Shown piece after piece: positions 23,403-34,094 of a stretch of 64,000 bases of DNA (its first letter is position 1; each line of letters starts with the position of its first letter). The notes under the pieces are model-generated. The model saw nothing but the letters and a program-made list of their open reading frames with translations. It was not told the origin of the DNA and did not search any database. Both the position numbers and the translations under genes were made by a program. Location: contig CP136066.1 of assembly GCA_032622095.1 (NCBI GenBank), positions 57,378,609 to 57,442,608 on the forward strand, given 5' to 3'. This stretch comes from Siphonodentalium dalli. Its lineage: Eukaryota; Mollusca; Scaphopoda; Gadilida; Siphonodentaliidae.

Positions 23403-23887
23403 GGTATACATTGCATATATAAAGTTATGCAGAAGGTGTTGACAGTTGAAGACATGGTAAATAATGCAGATAATGAAGACGTCGATGCTGAGACAGAAGG
23501 GGATCACGAATAACGACGTACAGTGCTAAGAACTCAAATGATGAAGGCGTATTACCACATCAAAATATTCAGATATCTGGTCATAGTAACGTGAACAGCC
23601 TGCTAAACTATTCTAAAAGCAACCCTGCGCAGAGTAGACAAATATAACCAATATTATGTAGTACTGTGGCAACAACTACAAATACCAGTGTCATTGACGC
23701 TCCTTAGACTATTTAATTTGAGGTATTTAGTTAGCCAGCACCCTGCAGCACTAATATTATTTGGTCATTAGACATGCCAGAGTGAAAATGCCAGCACCAT
23801 CAGGCACTATTCAATATTAATTTGAGGTGAAATGCAAACCAGCACTCCTATTCAGTCATCACTTTTATTTGACACCAGAGAGTGCTT
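23403..23887. other. Non-coding, nothing recognised
   Basis: Follows the recombinase relic and may include its decayed tail. No motif seen. Confidence 0.35.
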
Positions 23888-24285
23888 TATATTATACCTA
23901 CATATGTTCTTAAGTGTTCGTTAAGGTCATAGTCTATGTTAGAACACATTTATCAGTGAAAACAACTTAAAACAATGTCCATAATGTGGGTTGAAACATA
24001 TTTGCACAAACAATTTTTTTCAGGCCTCTGAGATTCACCCACCCCGCCCGGTATAGGTATGTTTTTGAAAATCTCCCCTGTATTACTTATATCTTATACC
24101 TACCCTGTTCATAAGTGTATGTAAAGGCCATAACCTGCCTTAGAACACAATTATTAATGAATATATTTGAAAACAACTTAAAACATGGGCAAAAATGTGA
24201 ATAGAAAAATATTTGCACAAACTAATTTTTTCGGGCCTCTTCGGATCAACCCAACCCTGCCCTGTATAATAAACCTTTTGTGCGA
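23888..24285 (+). repeat. Two-copy diverged direct repeat (~200 bp)
   Basis: TTAGAACACA, AAAACAACTTAAAAC, ATATTTGCACAAAC and CGGGCCTCT/CAGGCCTCT recur in the same order at about 23940-24035 and 24140-24240. Confidence 0.7.
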
Positions 24286-24306
24286 CCCCCCCCCCCCCCC
24301 CCCCCC
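24286..24306 (+). repeat. Poly-C tract (21 bases)
   Basis: An uninterrupted run of about 21 C. Similar runs occur near 8018, 9520, 11970, 22017, 26491, 45205 and 49920. Confidence 0.9.
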
Positions 24307-25029
24307 AGATCAAGCTCCAAAATTTCCACTGCCAGTGATATTTGAAATAATGATGCGCAGCAGCATGAGAATGTCTTGGAAGATGAAGTTTAAGTATTAC
24401 CTTCTTGTCCTAGAAGCTCTGCAGTTATTGTGAGGTCAGCTATTATTGATAACACGTATTGCACTTAAGCTGTGGTAATATATTTCAATGCTAACTTGAT
24501 TTCTGCTGAAGACATGGCGGTGCCAAAATGTAATTGTTCATCGTTATTCCGTGGGAACACTTTCCGCGCATGTTTATGTTTACATGCAATCATCATAAGA
24601 AAGCACGCAGGTGACATTTGGCAGTCCGAAGCGATTCAAACGGATCCGGAGGATTTCTTCTGATAGAGAAGTGACTGGTTTATATTTACACACTAAGTGT
24701 TGTCATCACTAAATCCAGCATTCTGATTGGTCGGCGCCCACGTGGCTAGTTGCAGTTATTTCTCGGTGAATGCGCAACGCCTAATAACACCAAGCTAATA
24801 ACACCATCGATACGTCATTAGGTTTGGAAAGACGAACGCGTAGTGCTTTGGGCGCATTTTGACTCGCGCAGGATTGACTTAATACATCATCGGGTTTCAA
24901 CATGAAGAGAAATTGTTCCTATTAACTTTTGCCAAGGGTGCTATTGGGTATTTTGGGCTGATCTTGTCATGATACACTTTTCGATTTAAATATATTTACA
25001 AAAGTGGCTTTTTCGCTAAATGTATATAA
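24307..25029. other. Non-coding, nothing recognised
   Basis: Short frames at 24185-24433 and 24472-24663 have no recognisable domain; the first is partly encoded by the C tract. Confidence 0.4.
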
Positions 25030-25194
25030 ATATAAGGATTAACTGTCATGTGGATAATTTTTATGGAGATGTAACGGTGAGGTAAGTGGACATAACTTGT
25101 ATGTAAAACCCTTCGGGTTTTACACAAGTTATGTCCACTTACATCACCGTTACATCTCCATAAAAACAGTCCACATGACAGTTAATCCTTATAT
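25030..25194. repeat. 165-bp near-perfect foldback with a CTTCGG apex
   Basis: Arms of ~75 bp (ATATAAGGATTAACTGTCAT inward; outward inverse ending at 25194) pair almost completely, and the apex is AAACCCTTCGGGTTT. As RNA the apex would be a C(UUCG)G tetraloop. No coding content, and no clear target duplication. Confidence 0.9.
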
Positions 25195-25894
25195 GAAGCG
25201 GCCTTGACTGGCGGAAGTTAAATATTTGGTGACATTGAAGATTTTCAATTTCGAAACTGAACAGTAAAAACGGAATAAAATGAGTCAAACGAAGAAATGT
25301 TATAAAACTCTTGTTAGTTGTTATTTAATGTGCGATTGATATGACACGTTAGTTATATATGTTAAACATCCACATTAAGACACTTTTGGCGAACAGTGAT
25401 GGAGATGGAAAGGGGGATTATTTGTTATGCGTACGCGCATCAGCTTGTTGTCACTTGGCAATCAACTGATTTCGTCTATATTTAAGGTAGCAACACAATC
25501 GCCTGACACTGGGAGAACTAATTACAAATTACAAATACAATACAACTACGTGTTCGAGTTGATGTATTAGATTACAAATAAAATACTTTTCTAAAAGTAA
25601 TCCAATACTATCAGATTATATTAATAACATATTTGATATTCAATAGACGCACAACATATAACCAACCTCAAATGAAAACAACATACGTGCATGGGCCAGA
25701 TTATATCAAAATAGAATGCAAGCTATATTTCGACATCAATTTTAAATTGTCAACGCAATTAGGCGATGGTTGTCCTGGTGTCGTTTGGTTGGACATATGA
25801 CAACATCATTATGGAGCACCATGGCATATTATATCACACAGCCTCGATATGTATTGATGCTGCTGTAATTCAGAGATGATAGTCAGAACACTTA

Positions 25895-26886
25895 GGGTGC
25901 ATTTACATTGCTATAGAAATGTATACAGATCTGAATGAAGTCACGTGTCGCGCATTACTGTGATCACAACATGATTACTAATAGTGAACGCTCGCTGATC
26001 AGTACTCTGGTAATTGACAATTCACTGCGAGTCGTGTCAGTTTAGGCCAGACATAAAAATGTATCAACTATCAACAGATAACAGCGATTTGGTATGTGCC
26101 GCAGGTATTTAAAGTGTATCCTTATACCACTTGATAATGGTTCGAAGAAAGAATGAAAATCATGCAGTTACCCTACAACACCCTTTATTTGACCAAATGT
26201 AGTAAAATTTTCAACTGATGACAATTCCAATGACAATGTTGACCAGTGTAGGACAATATTGTTTTCTTACATTACATGCAGTTTTTATATATAGCTGTTA
26301 GACAATACATATGATGATAATGACTGGCCACGGGGAGGGACCAGGTCACAATCTTTCCAAGTGTTGGACATTTCCAACATTACAACCCGCCCCTATGATA
26401 AGGTTGGAAAATTTCCAGCTGATGGCCATTCCAGCTCAAAATTTTGTTAAAAAGTAGGAAATTATGCAAATATTGGTCCGAAAACAATACCCCCCCCCCC
26501 CCCCCCCCAAATAAAATGTTTGAAAATCAAACTACAAGATAATTTTCAATCTATTGCTGGTTTGGAAATTACAACTAATGTTGTGTCAGGTATGAAATAT
26601 CCAACAGTTGAACAAGTTGCCACGTCCCTATCCGTGTTCAATATTCGAAATACACGGGTTGAAATGACAACGAAAACTAAAACACATTCGCCAAGCCCGA
26701 GTAACAATTAATCAAAACTGATTTGCCTGTCGCAATGCTTCGGCGTTGACCGTGACGTATAGCGGACACGATTTTTGCTCACACGAACTAATACCGTTTT
26801 CTTTCTGTGTGCATTTCTATATCAACCCGTTTACACTAGTCTGCGTGTAGATCTATGTACATTTCTATAGCAATGTAAATGCACCC
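25895..26886. mobile_element. Harbinger-like non-autonomous DNA transposon (992 bp)
   Basis: GGGTGCATTTACATTGCTAT begins the left end and its inverse closes the right end, with the match continuing through AGAAATGTA (29 bp in total). Both ends are flanked by TTA (25892-25894, 26887-26889). PIF/Harbinger elements make 3-bp TWA duplications, hence the assignment. No transposase. The middle (26160-26640) holds a related copy of the 21990-22445 repeat with a poly-C tract near 26491. Confidence 0.65.
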
Positions 26887-26889
26887 TTA

Positions 26890-27702
26890 TCCAGTTTAAT
26901 TAAAGTATATGTCATGATCTCTGTGGCAGCTGCTTTCGATTTAGTTTTATCTAATTGAACTCCACCTGATTGGTGTTACTGTCATAAAAATAGATACACC
27001 GGTGTGTTGCCTTGTAATAGATCCAACTACTGAGAAACAACCTATGTAAAGAATATCACAATAAATCATGCATTAATAGGTGTCATTGTTCAATGTGAAT
27101 GTGGTATGAAACCAACACTGGCGATGACTGATATCCAGTCTGCAATGTCGACGAATTTCCGAACGGACATACGTCCCTAGAACTTCTGGAGCATAGTTCC
27201 CTCAATCAAGGGAAATTTTAAATAACAATGTTCACTAAAAATTAAGCTCTTTAGATTAACAAATAGTACGAGATCTTCAGTTTTATCTGTGTTCTTATTC
27301 ACACAAAAACATATCTTGAAATCTGATTTTATAAAAAAAAAAAGAAAAAAAGTAGGCTATTATAATTGCGGTGCGGAAGAGTACACGATCACTAACGCGT
27401 TTTCAATTGTCAGAAGATCAAAAATCAATTATCGCCTCCCGACAAATAACGTCCATGCCTTTGTTTCTCAAAATAAGTATATAATACAGAGCGACTTCAA
27501 CCATGAACGTTATGAACGAATGCTTCGCCTGTTTTCGCGATGACTGTGCTAAAGAAAGATTGCAGCTTTTTATGTCTTTCTTTTTTCAATGATGAGTCCT
27601 AAAATTGTCTTACAAACGTTAGACTAATTTAGTGCTAAATCGGACCGTGTATCGTTAAGTGACAGTAACAACGTATATTGTAAATTATTGTTCTCGTTTC
27701 AG
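26890..27702. other. Non-coding, probably intronic or upstream of the Mab-21-like gene
   Basis: No coding motif. An 84-codon frame at 27289-27543 is unrecognised. The region ends in a splice-acceptor-like TTCTCGTTTCAG. Confidence 0.35.
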
Positions 27703-27875
27703 ACGATATCACAGACGATTATGTATGCAATGATGGTACAGAGGATATTTGTGATGATGGCGAATCCACAGCCGATTATGTATGCGATGAGGACACAGAG
27801 AATTTTTGGGATTATGGTGAATCCACTGCGGGTTATGTATGTGGTAGAGGCGCCGCGAATGTTGAGATAAACTGA
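27703..27875 (+). pseudogene. Candidate acidic linker exon, duplicate of the 29.66-kb exon start
   Basis: After CTCGTTTCAG the sequence reads, in phase 1, DDITDDYVCNDGTED and then repeats a Glu-Ser-Thr-Ala-Asp-Tyr phrase twice before TGA at 27873-27875. The exon at 29656 begins after TTATTTTTCAG in the same phase with DDNIEDCGSGELTADYDEE. The shared acceptor, phase and ELTADY/ESTADY motif suggest tandem exon duplication. A GTATGT donor at 27837 could end the exon before the stop. Whether it is used cannot be told from sequence. Confidence 0.4.
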
Positions 27876-28061
27876 CAGAGCGAAACAATCATAGACGCAT
27901 TTGGTGAACCACAACGAGTCGACCCTCAAAGAGGTATACAAACCTCATTTAACAATTTCTTTACTAACTGTATTGTCCTATTCAGTTATCAATTTACATT
28001 TTGGAATGGTATATAGTTCATCAAGAGGGGAAATTCGTAAATATAATCATACGAAAGACTG

Positions 28062-28187
28062 ACAATGTTGTGTACAGTATGTGTTTTTCTTGTACGAGTT
28101 TTTCTTGCACGCAGTGTCGAGTCCAATATGACTTTTCACCACAACCTGGACGAGTACAATAAAAATTCATACTGTACACAACATTGT
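28062..28187. repeat. 20-bp perfect inverted repeat with an 86-bp loop
   Basis: ACAATGTTGTGTACAGTATG at 28062-28081 is exactly inverted at 28168-28187. Could be the ends of a very small TIR element. Confidence 0.85.
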
Positions 28188-28340
28188 ATAATGACATTTT
28201 TATTATCCATCTGTATGTTTATCAACATTTTGGGAATAAAACTTTTGTGGTTATTTTTGGTATTTGTCGGCACTTTATTATCTATAAAAGCCTGTATTTT
28301 GATCATCAGAAAGCAAGATTTGGAACATGTGAAAAAATAA
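28065..28340 (+). CDS. Small hydrophobic ORF, unrecognised
   Basis: A 91-codon frame whose C-terminal half is strongly hydrophobic (MTFLLSICMFINILG... then LLWLFLVFVGTLL), compatible with one or two membrane segments and ending in a basic tail. It overlaps the inverted repeat at 28062-28187 and has no family resemblance I recognise. AT-rich DNA often gives such frames by chance. Confidence 0.15.
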   Translation: MLCTVCVFLVRVFLARSVESNMTFHHNLDEYNKNSYCTQHCIMTFLLSICMFINILGIKLLWLFLVFVGTLLSIKACILIIRKQDLEHVKK

Positions 28341-29655
28341 ACTCAATACGGAAGTTAAACGTCTGCTAAATCTACAAGTATTGCTCGCGCATCACAATTT
28401 CACCGATTCATTTCGCAATAGAGTTAATTCGTGACGTCACATAGTCCCGATAAAAAAGTCATATTGCACACTTGGGAGTACACTATGACATTCGGGAGTC
28501 CAATATGCCTTTTTCCCGGATTATCACGTGGCGGCTTTTGGCCAATCAGACATATTGTTAGTTAAGGGGTGGATAATAACACCTTTTATCGTCTGTTCAT
28601 ACACTGGAAATGTTTAGCCATAAAGGGTTGTATGGTGCCAAGGAGCGAATGGCAAACTAATTACTAAATGCATATGGCTCACTGTTTGCTCAATACAACT
28701 GATATTTGCCTGACATTAGCCTGTAAACACATTGCAAGAATAATCGTGCAATAACTGGGGTACTTCACAAGCACACAAACAATGAAACAATCATATGCAT
28801 TATGTCGTTCAGGAGTGTATCAGTCGCAAGGTAATCAATATAGGCAATAGATAGCCAGCTATGAATATTTTCATTTTTGTTTTCATTTTTTTTCCAGCTG
28901 CGTAAACATATATTAAGGTTGAAATTATAATTGTGTTGAGAGTATTGCTGTCACTCAAATTATTATCACCGCCTATCAATTCACTGTTACATTACATGTG
29001 TTGTTGTCCAATCGACATTGCCAAGGTGTCCATAAATTAACCACACCGGCTGGAGTGTCGTTTCGGTTGATAACTTAAGTAAGTCTGAAATGAATAGAGT
29101 GAAATTTAGTATGGGGGTTTACTAGCGCAAAATACAGGTCAATTTCGAATTCGGGTTCCGCCCGCCAATTTTCAACAGAGTTACGCCATATGTGTTGGAA
29201 TTTGCACTCAATTTTCGTTTCCGGATGATAACAATAGTATTTATGAACTGAATAGAATCACATTTGGTATTTGAGATTACCAGCCCAAAATACAGGTCAA
29301 GTTCGACTGTGGGGTCCGTCCGCCAATGTTCACCAGAGTTATGGCCCCTTGTTGAAATTCGCATTGGCGTAATTTTCCACGCCCTAGCGATGTTCATGTT
29401 CGGGATGACGTCATAGTCTTCCAAAACCATCGGGAATCAACTCAAATTTCAGCCAGATAATGGTCACTACGACATAACAGTCATATATGAATTGCACGCA
29501 GTGTAAACATTTTCAATTTATACTTTCACATTATTTACCATCGACGTGTTTGAGCCGGAAAGGAAACATATGCACATAAAAGCAACATTGTAGTGCTGCG
29601 ACGCCAAAAAGAGATATTACCGCGAGTATGCAACATGTTCATTGTTATTTTTCAG
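28341..29655. other. Non-coding, likely intron of the Mab-21-like gene
   Basis: No coding motif. Contains a palindromic TGACGTCA near 28433 and another near 29405. A diverged repeat is visible: CAAAATACAGGTCAA occurs at about 29127 and 29284, each followed by GGTCCG/GGTTCCGCCCGCCAAT-like sequence. Ends in TTGTTATTTTTCAG. Confidence 0.4.
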
Positions 29656-29985
29656 ACGACAACATAGAGGACTGTGGCAGTGGCGAACTCACGGCGGATT
29701 ATGACGAAGAGGCTGAGAACTTTGGACCAAACAAACAAAGCAAAGCATCCAGTGAGCCACATCGAGTCGATTCATTTTCAGCTGCAATAGGTTCACTGTT
29801 CGAAAACAGTAAGGTGCGAAAAGCAATGGATATTTATCAGAACAATGAGCACATATTCCAGCGTGAATTTATCGATGAATTCAATCATACTAAACGTCCG
29901 TTTCTCGCCACTACAGTTGGGAGTTCAGCAAGCGGAACCAACGTAGAGGACAGTGACGTCGATATAATGTTCGTTCCCAATAACA

Positions 29986-29998
29986 TAATTATTGATAA
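29986..29998. repeat. Target-site duplication, left copy
   Basis: TAATTATTGATAA, identical to 31104-31116. Perfect identity argues for a recent insertion. Confidence 0.95.
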
Positions 29999-31103
29999 CA
30001 TTCAACATCAAATAAAACTACTCACAAAAAAACTTGACCAGCCTATAACTCGAACTTGCAGCCCCTTTTTACCAAATAATTTCATTAAACTGCTTAAAAA
30101 CAGTCGAGGAGGACAGGACTTTTATAACATCTTAATCCATATTCCAACTTCTACAGTAGCACACATAAAATGGCAAGCGTTTTTACCTGACAACACAATT
30201 CAATGGTGTAAACTAGATAAACTACTCTTTCTCACGACGCCTGACACAAAGCTACAATGGCTACAATTCCGAATAAACTCACGAATATTATCAACTAACA
30301 AGTTTCTTAAAATGTCCAATCTACGAGAAGATGATAAATGCGATAGATGTAAAAGCGAGACAGAAGACATCTCCCACATATTTTGGAACTGTGTTCACGT
30401 TCAGAAATTCATTAAGGAACTCAGCGATTAGGTTAAAATTAACAGCATTGATCTCTGTCCCGAGCAGATGACAATGATTCTCGGTTCATCACCAACGAAT
30501 CCGAACTTTATAACGAACATGCTGTGGCTTCTAATTAAACAATACATTTATAGGACCAAATTCAAGCCAATTAACTTATCGCTAAATGTTTTCCTCAAAG
30601 AATTGAATTATAGATACCAATGTGAGAAGTATACCGCACGATGCCAATCGAAACAACAAGAATTTTCGAAAAACTGGTTCCTTTTAGAAAAAGCTATACA
30701 TATACGCACGAGTCAACAAAAATAAACTTGTCCTGAAAATTTTCTCTTCACCAGTTCAAAAACTCACTTAATTACTATACCCAAGAAATACTATTATCGC
30801 CCCAATACCACAACGCCGTCTATAGTTAAATGTCGTACCGATGCGCCGTACACAGGAAGAAAGTTCAAAAGATTTAAAATCTGGATTACTATATAAAATG
30901 AACACATTATTCGATTTATCCCAATCCACATGTAAGTCACTGGGAGTGCATATGACGTACGAAAGACGTGTAAATGAAGTGAGCAAGATGTGAGAGAATT
31001 GGAAGAATGTAACTTTATTTATAATAACATGTACCCTGTCTGTATTTACATTCTTCGTGTCTGTTTATTCCAATAAAAACAATTTTTTTTAAACTACAAA
31101 AAT
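29999..31103 (+). mobile_element. 5'-truncated L1-like non-LTR retrotransposon (1105 bp)
   Basis: Inserted in the sense direction. It retains only the C-terminal coding end of ORF2: a region like the post-RT domain of L1/Tx1-type elements (KLQWLQFRINSRILSTNKFL) and a zinc knuckle CDRCKSETEDISHIFWNC (C-x2-C-x8-H-x4-C). A stop at 30429-30431 precedes a further in-frame coding-like stretch ending at 30725. A ~375-bp 3' UTR ends CCAATAAAAACAATTTTTTT and an A-rich tail. The upstream host frame reads straight into the element, making a chimeric 267-codon frame (29628-30431). Flanked by 13-bp target duplications. Confidence 0.9.
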
Positions 31104-31116
31104 TAATTATTGATAA
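31104..31116. repeat. Target-site duplication, right copy
   Basis: TAATTATTGATAA, identical to 29986-29998. Confidence 0.95.
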
Positions 31117-32278
31117 GTCTATCTTGGAATATCACAGGATGCTGCCCTGTTATCTGAAAATTCCAACAAAGAAGCTCGAACGAAAATTAAGGAACATACT
31201 GAATGTTACTGGAGACGACACCTTCGCAAGATCCGCCACGCTCCGCCAATTCAGTCCCGAGCTTTTTGGCGAAACTCTTATGTCTGATTTACCAGAAACA
31301 AAAGTCGGTAAGCAGCTTAACATAGAGGAATTCGGAATGGACTTTGTCCCACAGTTTAAACTGACAGTGCTGCCCAGGCCTGCAAATGGGTTTGTCACAA
31401 GAAAACGTAAGTGGCCACCGATTAACACAGTGTTAGATATTGCATTCGGCGAATTCCATATAGTCGCAAGACCGTCCCCGATCGATAGCGACCCTGAACA
31501 TGATTTCTGTTTGTCGTTTGCGACAGCGGAAGTAAAACTATCTGATGCAATGAACGCGGACCAAAAAAGTATGATGAAGATCATGAAGATGCTTGGAAGA
31601 TTCGCTCTCTGTGGACATGGCTTCCTAACTTCTCACCATATAAAGACATCTGTCATGTGGTCCTTCGAGCGAGCAGACCCTGTTGGTTGGGAAGGAACGG
31701 ATGTTCTAACTTCAGTTCTGGACATGCTAACTAGACTTGAAGAATATATAAGCAATAGATTCATGCCACACTATTTCGTCCCTGATTCGAACATTTTAGC
31801 GGGAATAACTGAAACCGGGTTCGCCAAAATACACAACCAAATAAGTGTGATAATCAGACATGTGGAATCGATGACACATGTGGACACCACGAATACGTCG
31901 GAAATGGTCGGGCCAATGTTTGGTTTCATAAAGAAATTATTCGTAGATTTTATGTCGAGTCCGATTCCTGGATCAAAGATGGAAAGCGAAACGAACGCGA
32001 CACCTGAACTGTTCTCCTATTTGCTGGACGCTACGTCGGAAGTCATTACGAAATTGGTTGATTTTTTTGGGAAAGACGAACATATAATATATAATAGAGT
32101 TGGATCAAGCGATGGGTGCACTGACTCTCTTTTTGACATTGTAAAGGCGTTTGTCTCAACCATAATATTGAATTTATTTCCACAAGGAACGAACGCTATG
32201 AAACTTGATATGTTTAATAAGGTGAAACAATGGATGTCTGCCTGGAGATTTATAGATCCATCAGAGTGGTCTACATGA

Positions 32279-32846
32279 AATGACTACACACCCGAAGATA
32301 TCGAAAAACTAATAAGTATCACCGATGGTGGGAGAAATGGCTTCAATCGTTTGGGGAAATCAAGATAATACCGACTCGGTCGAAGGTATGGATGATTAAG
32401 GTGGTGTCCTTCGCAGTCCGCATCATGAATTATTTATGGGGATCTGACACACGGTTTAACGTAGTGTTGGCGCTGAGCACTGCCATCAGGAGACTGTTTG
32501 GACCAATGCGGGCCGGGTTACTATCAATGCCAGAGACGACAGACGAAATGATGTTGTTAGTCGAGGACGTGAGCACTGTATTAATGTTCGTATATTAGTG
32601 AGAGGAGTCAGTTTGGTGAACATTATGTGTCCTACACTTCTGGGGTTCGAAAACACTTCCGAAACACCCGGGATGGAAACCAATAATCCATTTTCATGTG
32701 ATGCGGATGGCAATGGTATTATTAATTCAATTAGGCGACTTCTTACAGAAGCAACGAACGACGGCACGTTTCGTGCATTCACGGAAACAGACATTATACC
32801 TATGCGAAGTTGCTCACATCGCCGATGTCGTTCTGAATACAATTAA
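32279..32846 (+). pseudogene. Coding-like tail of the Mab-21-like gene beyond the stop
   Basis: After TGA at 32276-32278 the same frame continues with NDYTPEDIEKLISITDGGRN before another stop at 32365. Other frames then give 32392-32598 and 32598-32846 (VNIMCPTLLGFENTSE, SIRRLLTEATNDGTF), which look protein-like and resemble in style the helical extension at 31900-32260. This suggests the gene once extended further and has decayed, or that small introns are present. Confidence 0.4.
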
Positions 32847-32992
32847 TGATATTTGTGCATGAGAACATAATCCAAGGATGGTGCATGATTTATTGAATAC
32901 CTCAAATGGCGGATGTCGGTATGAATATATTGAATGGTAGTTGTATATGAGGACACAACTTGATTGCAAACACATGCATATTAGCATGTTAA

Positions 32993-33397
32993 AGATACTC
33001 AATCCGATCAGACGCTCCTATATTACTATTTCTTTGGCTTTGGGGGTAAAAACTATTTGATTCGAGTCGAGGAACCCACCCATCAAAGCTCAGAGTGATT
33101 AGATATCGATTTTTGAAGTAATTAATTTTTTGGAGATGTGGACAGCAAGTTAGCAGAACCATGTGCTCAAAGCGGACAAATTGCGGGTGTAAGATGGATA
33201 GCTCTAAACTCAAGTAGTTACTATTAACAATAATAACCACTTGATTTTAGAGTTATTACAAAAATTAAATACTTCAAAAATCGATATCTAATCACTCTGA
33301 GCTTTGATGGGTGGGTTCCTCGACTCGAATCAAATATTGTTTACCCCCAAAGCCAAAGAAATTGTAATATAGGAGCGTCTGATCGGATTGAGTACCT
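32993..33397. mobile_element. piggyBac-like foldback MITE (405 bp)
   Basis: Flanked by TTAA at 32989-32992 and 33398-33401. Termini AGATACTCAATCCGATCAGA and its inverse, with inverted arms of ~130 bp (TTCGAGTCGAGGAACCCACC, AAAATCGATATCTAATCACT) and a short spacer. TTAA duplications are the hallmark of piggyBac transposition. Non-coding. Relative at 21118-21500. Confidence 0.85.
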
Positions 33398-33401
33398 TTA
33401 A

Positions 33402-33807
33402 TAATGCATGCCGGTATCTAGAGCATTACTCAACATATCATCGACTGACGGTCAAACGGATTCACATCAATTGTGGTCAAAATACTGATATATTTACAGG
33501 AAATCTATCCGGTTTAACCCGTTCATGTGGGTTTATGTCGGAAGCCGCGTTGGTGCATCATTAAGATTACGCGCCAGTGCATTGGGAGCCTCACATATAT
33601 CAGATAATGCCTGGCTTACAATGTTTAGTTAAATATTGTTAGGCCAATGTTTTCTCTTACATATCCGAGGTTCCCAGTGGGAGTCTCGCGTATGTAATAT
33701 AACTAACAGGGTTACGCGGTGTTGCTCAGGTTAAAGTGATATATTTACATACACCTGATATCTCTTCAGATTTTCCCATAGCGTTACGGTAGACACGACC
33801 CCTTATT
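33402..33807. other. Non-coding with a Helitron-like end at 33700-33730 (minus)
   Basis: On the minus strand ACCTGAGCAACACCGCGTAA then CCCTGTTAGT resembles the terminus at 9730-9766 with CTAG changed to TTAG. Nothing else recognised. Confidence 0.4.
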
Positions 33808-33880
33808 CAATGCGTTCATAAACCTATGAACGTAACGTGACGTCACTTTCAATGTCGTTCGTAGGTTTATGAACACATTG
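33808..33880. repeat. 25-bp inverted repeat with a TGACGTCA loop
   Basis: CAATGCGTTCATAAACCTAT... (33808-33832) pairs with its inverse at 33856-33880 with two mismatches. The loop contains the palindrome GTGACGTCAC (33837-33846), identical to a CRE-type element. Confidence 0.8.
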
Positions 33881-34094
33881 GTCCCGGAAATCACCGGGGA
33901 TTGTCGGACATTACCGACTGCTTGAGTATCTGGTCAGCCAATATGCCAAGGATTTGATAACAAACAATATGTAATCGAGGTTGACGATTGGATGGCTAGT
34001 GGCATCTAATCGCGAGCACGGGTGGCACGAGATGTTCGATTGACTATCAGAATGTTGGTTATCATATAATCCCATATCCCATAGTATGTCAAAT

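Larger units (their letters stand above)
29656..32278 (+). pseudogene. Mab-21-domain / cGAS-like receptor gene, interrupted by a retrotransposon
   Basis: The only host-like gene. The 5' part (29656-29998) follows a splice acceptor, encodes an acidic linker, then the nucleotidyltransferase signature GSSASGTNVEDSDVDIMFV (Gly-Ser pair and the Asp-x-Asp metal ligands). The 3' part (31117-32278) carries GMDFVPQFKL, whose Asp (31340-31342) fits the third metal ligand, then FVTRKRKWPP, then the helical Mab-21 half with CLSFATAEVKL, SHHIKTSVMWSFE and MPHYFVPDSNIL, and a ~120-residue C-terminal extension. Mab-21-fold enzymes include cGAS and cGAS-like receptors that make cyclic dinucleotides on sensing nucleic acid; many Mab-21 proteins are inactive. 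All three ligands are present here, so activity of an intact allele is conceivable. The halves are continuous in frame if the insert at 29999-31103 and one target duplication copy (31104-31116) are skipped. As assembled the gene is broken. Other exons are not identified with certainty. Confidence 0.85.
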
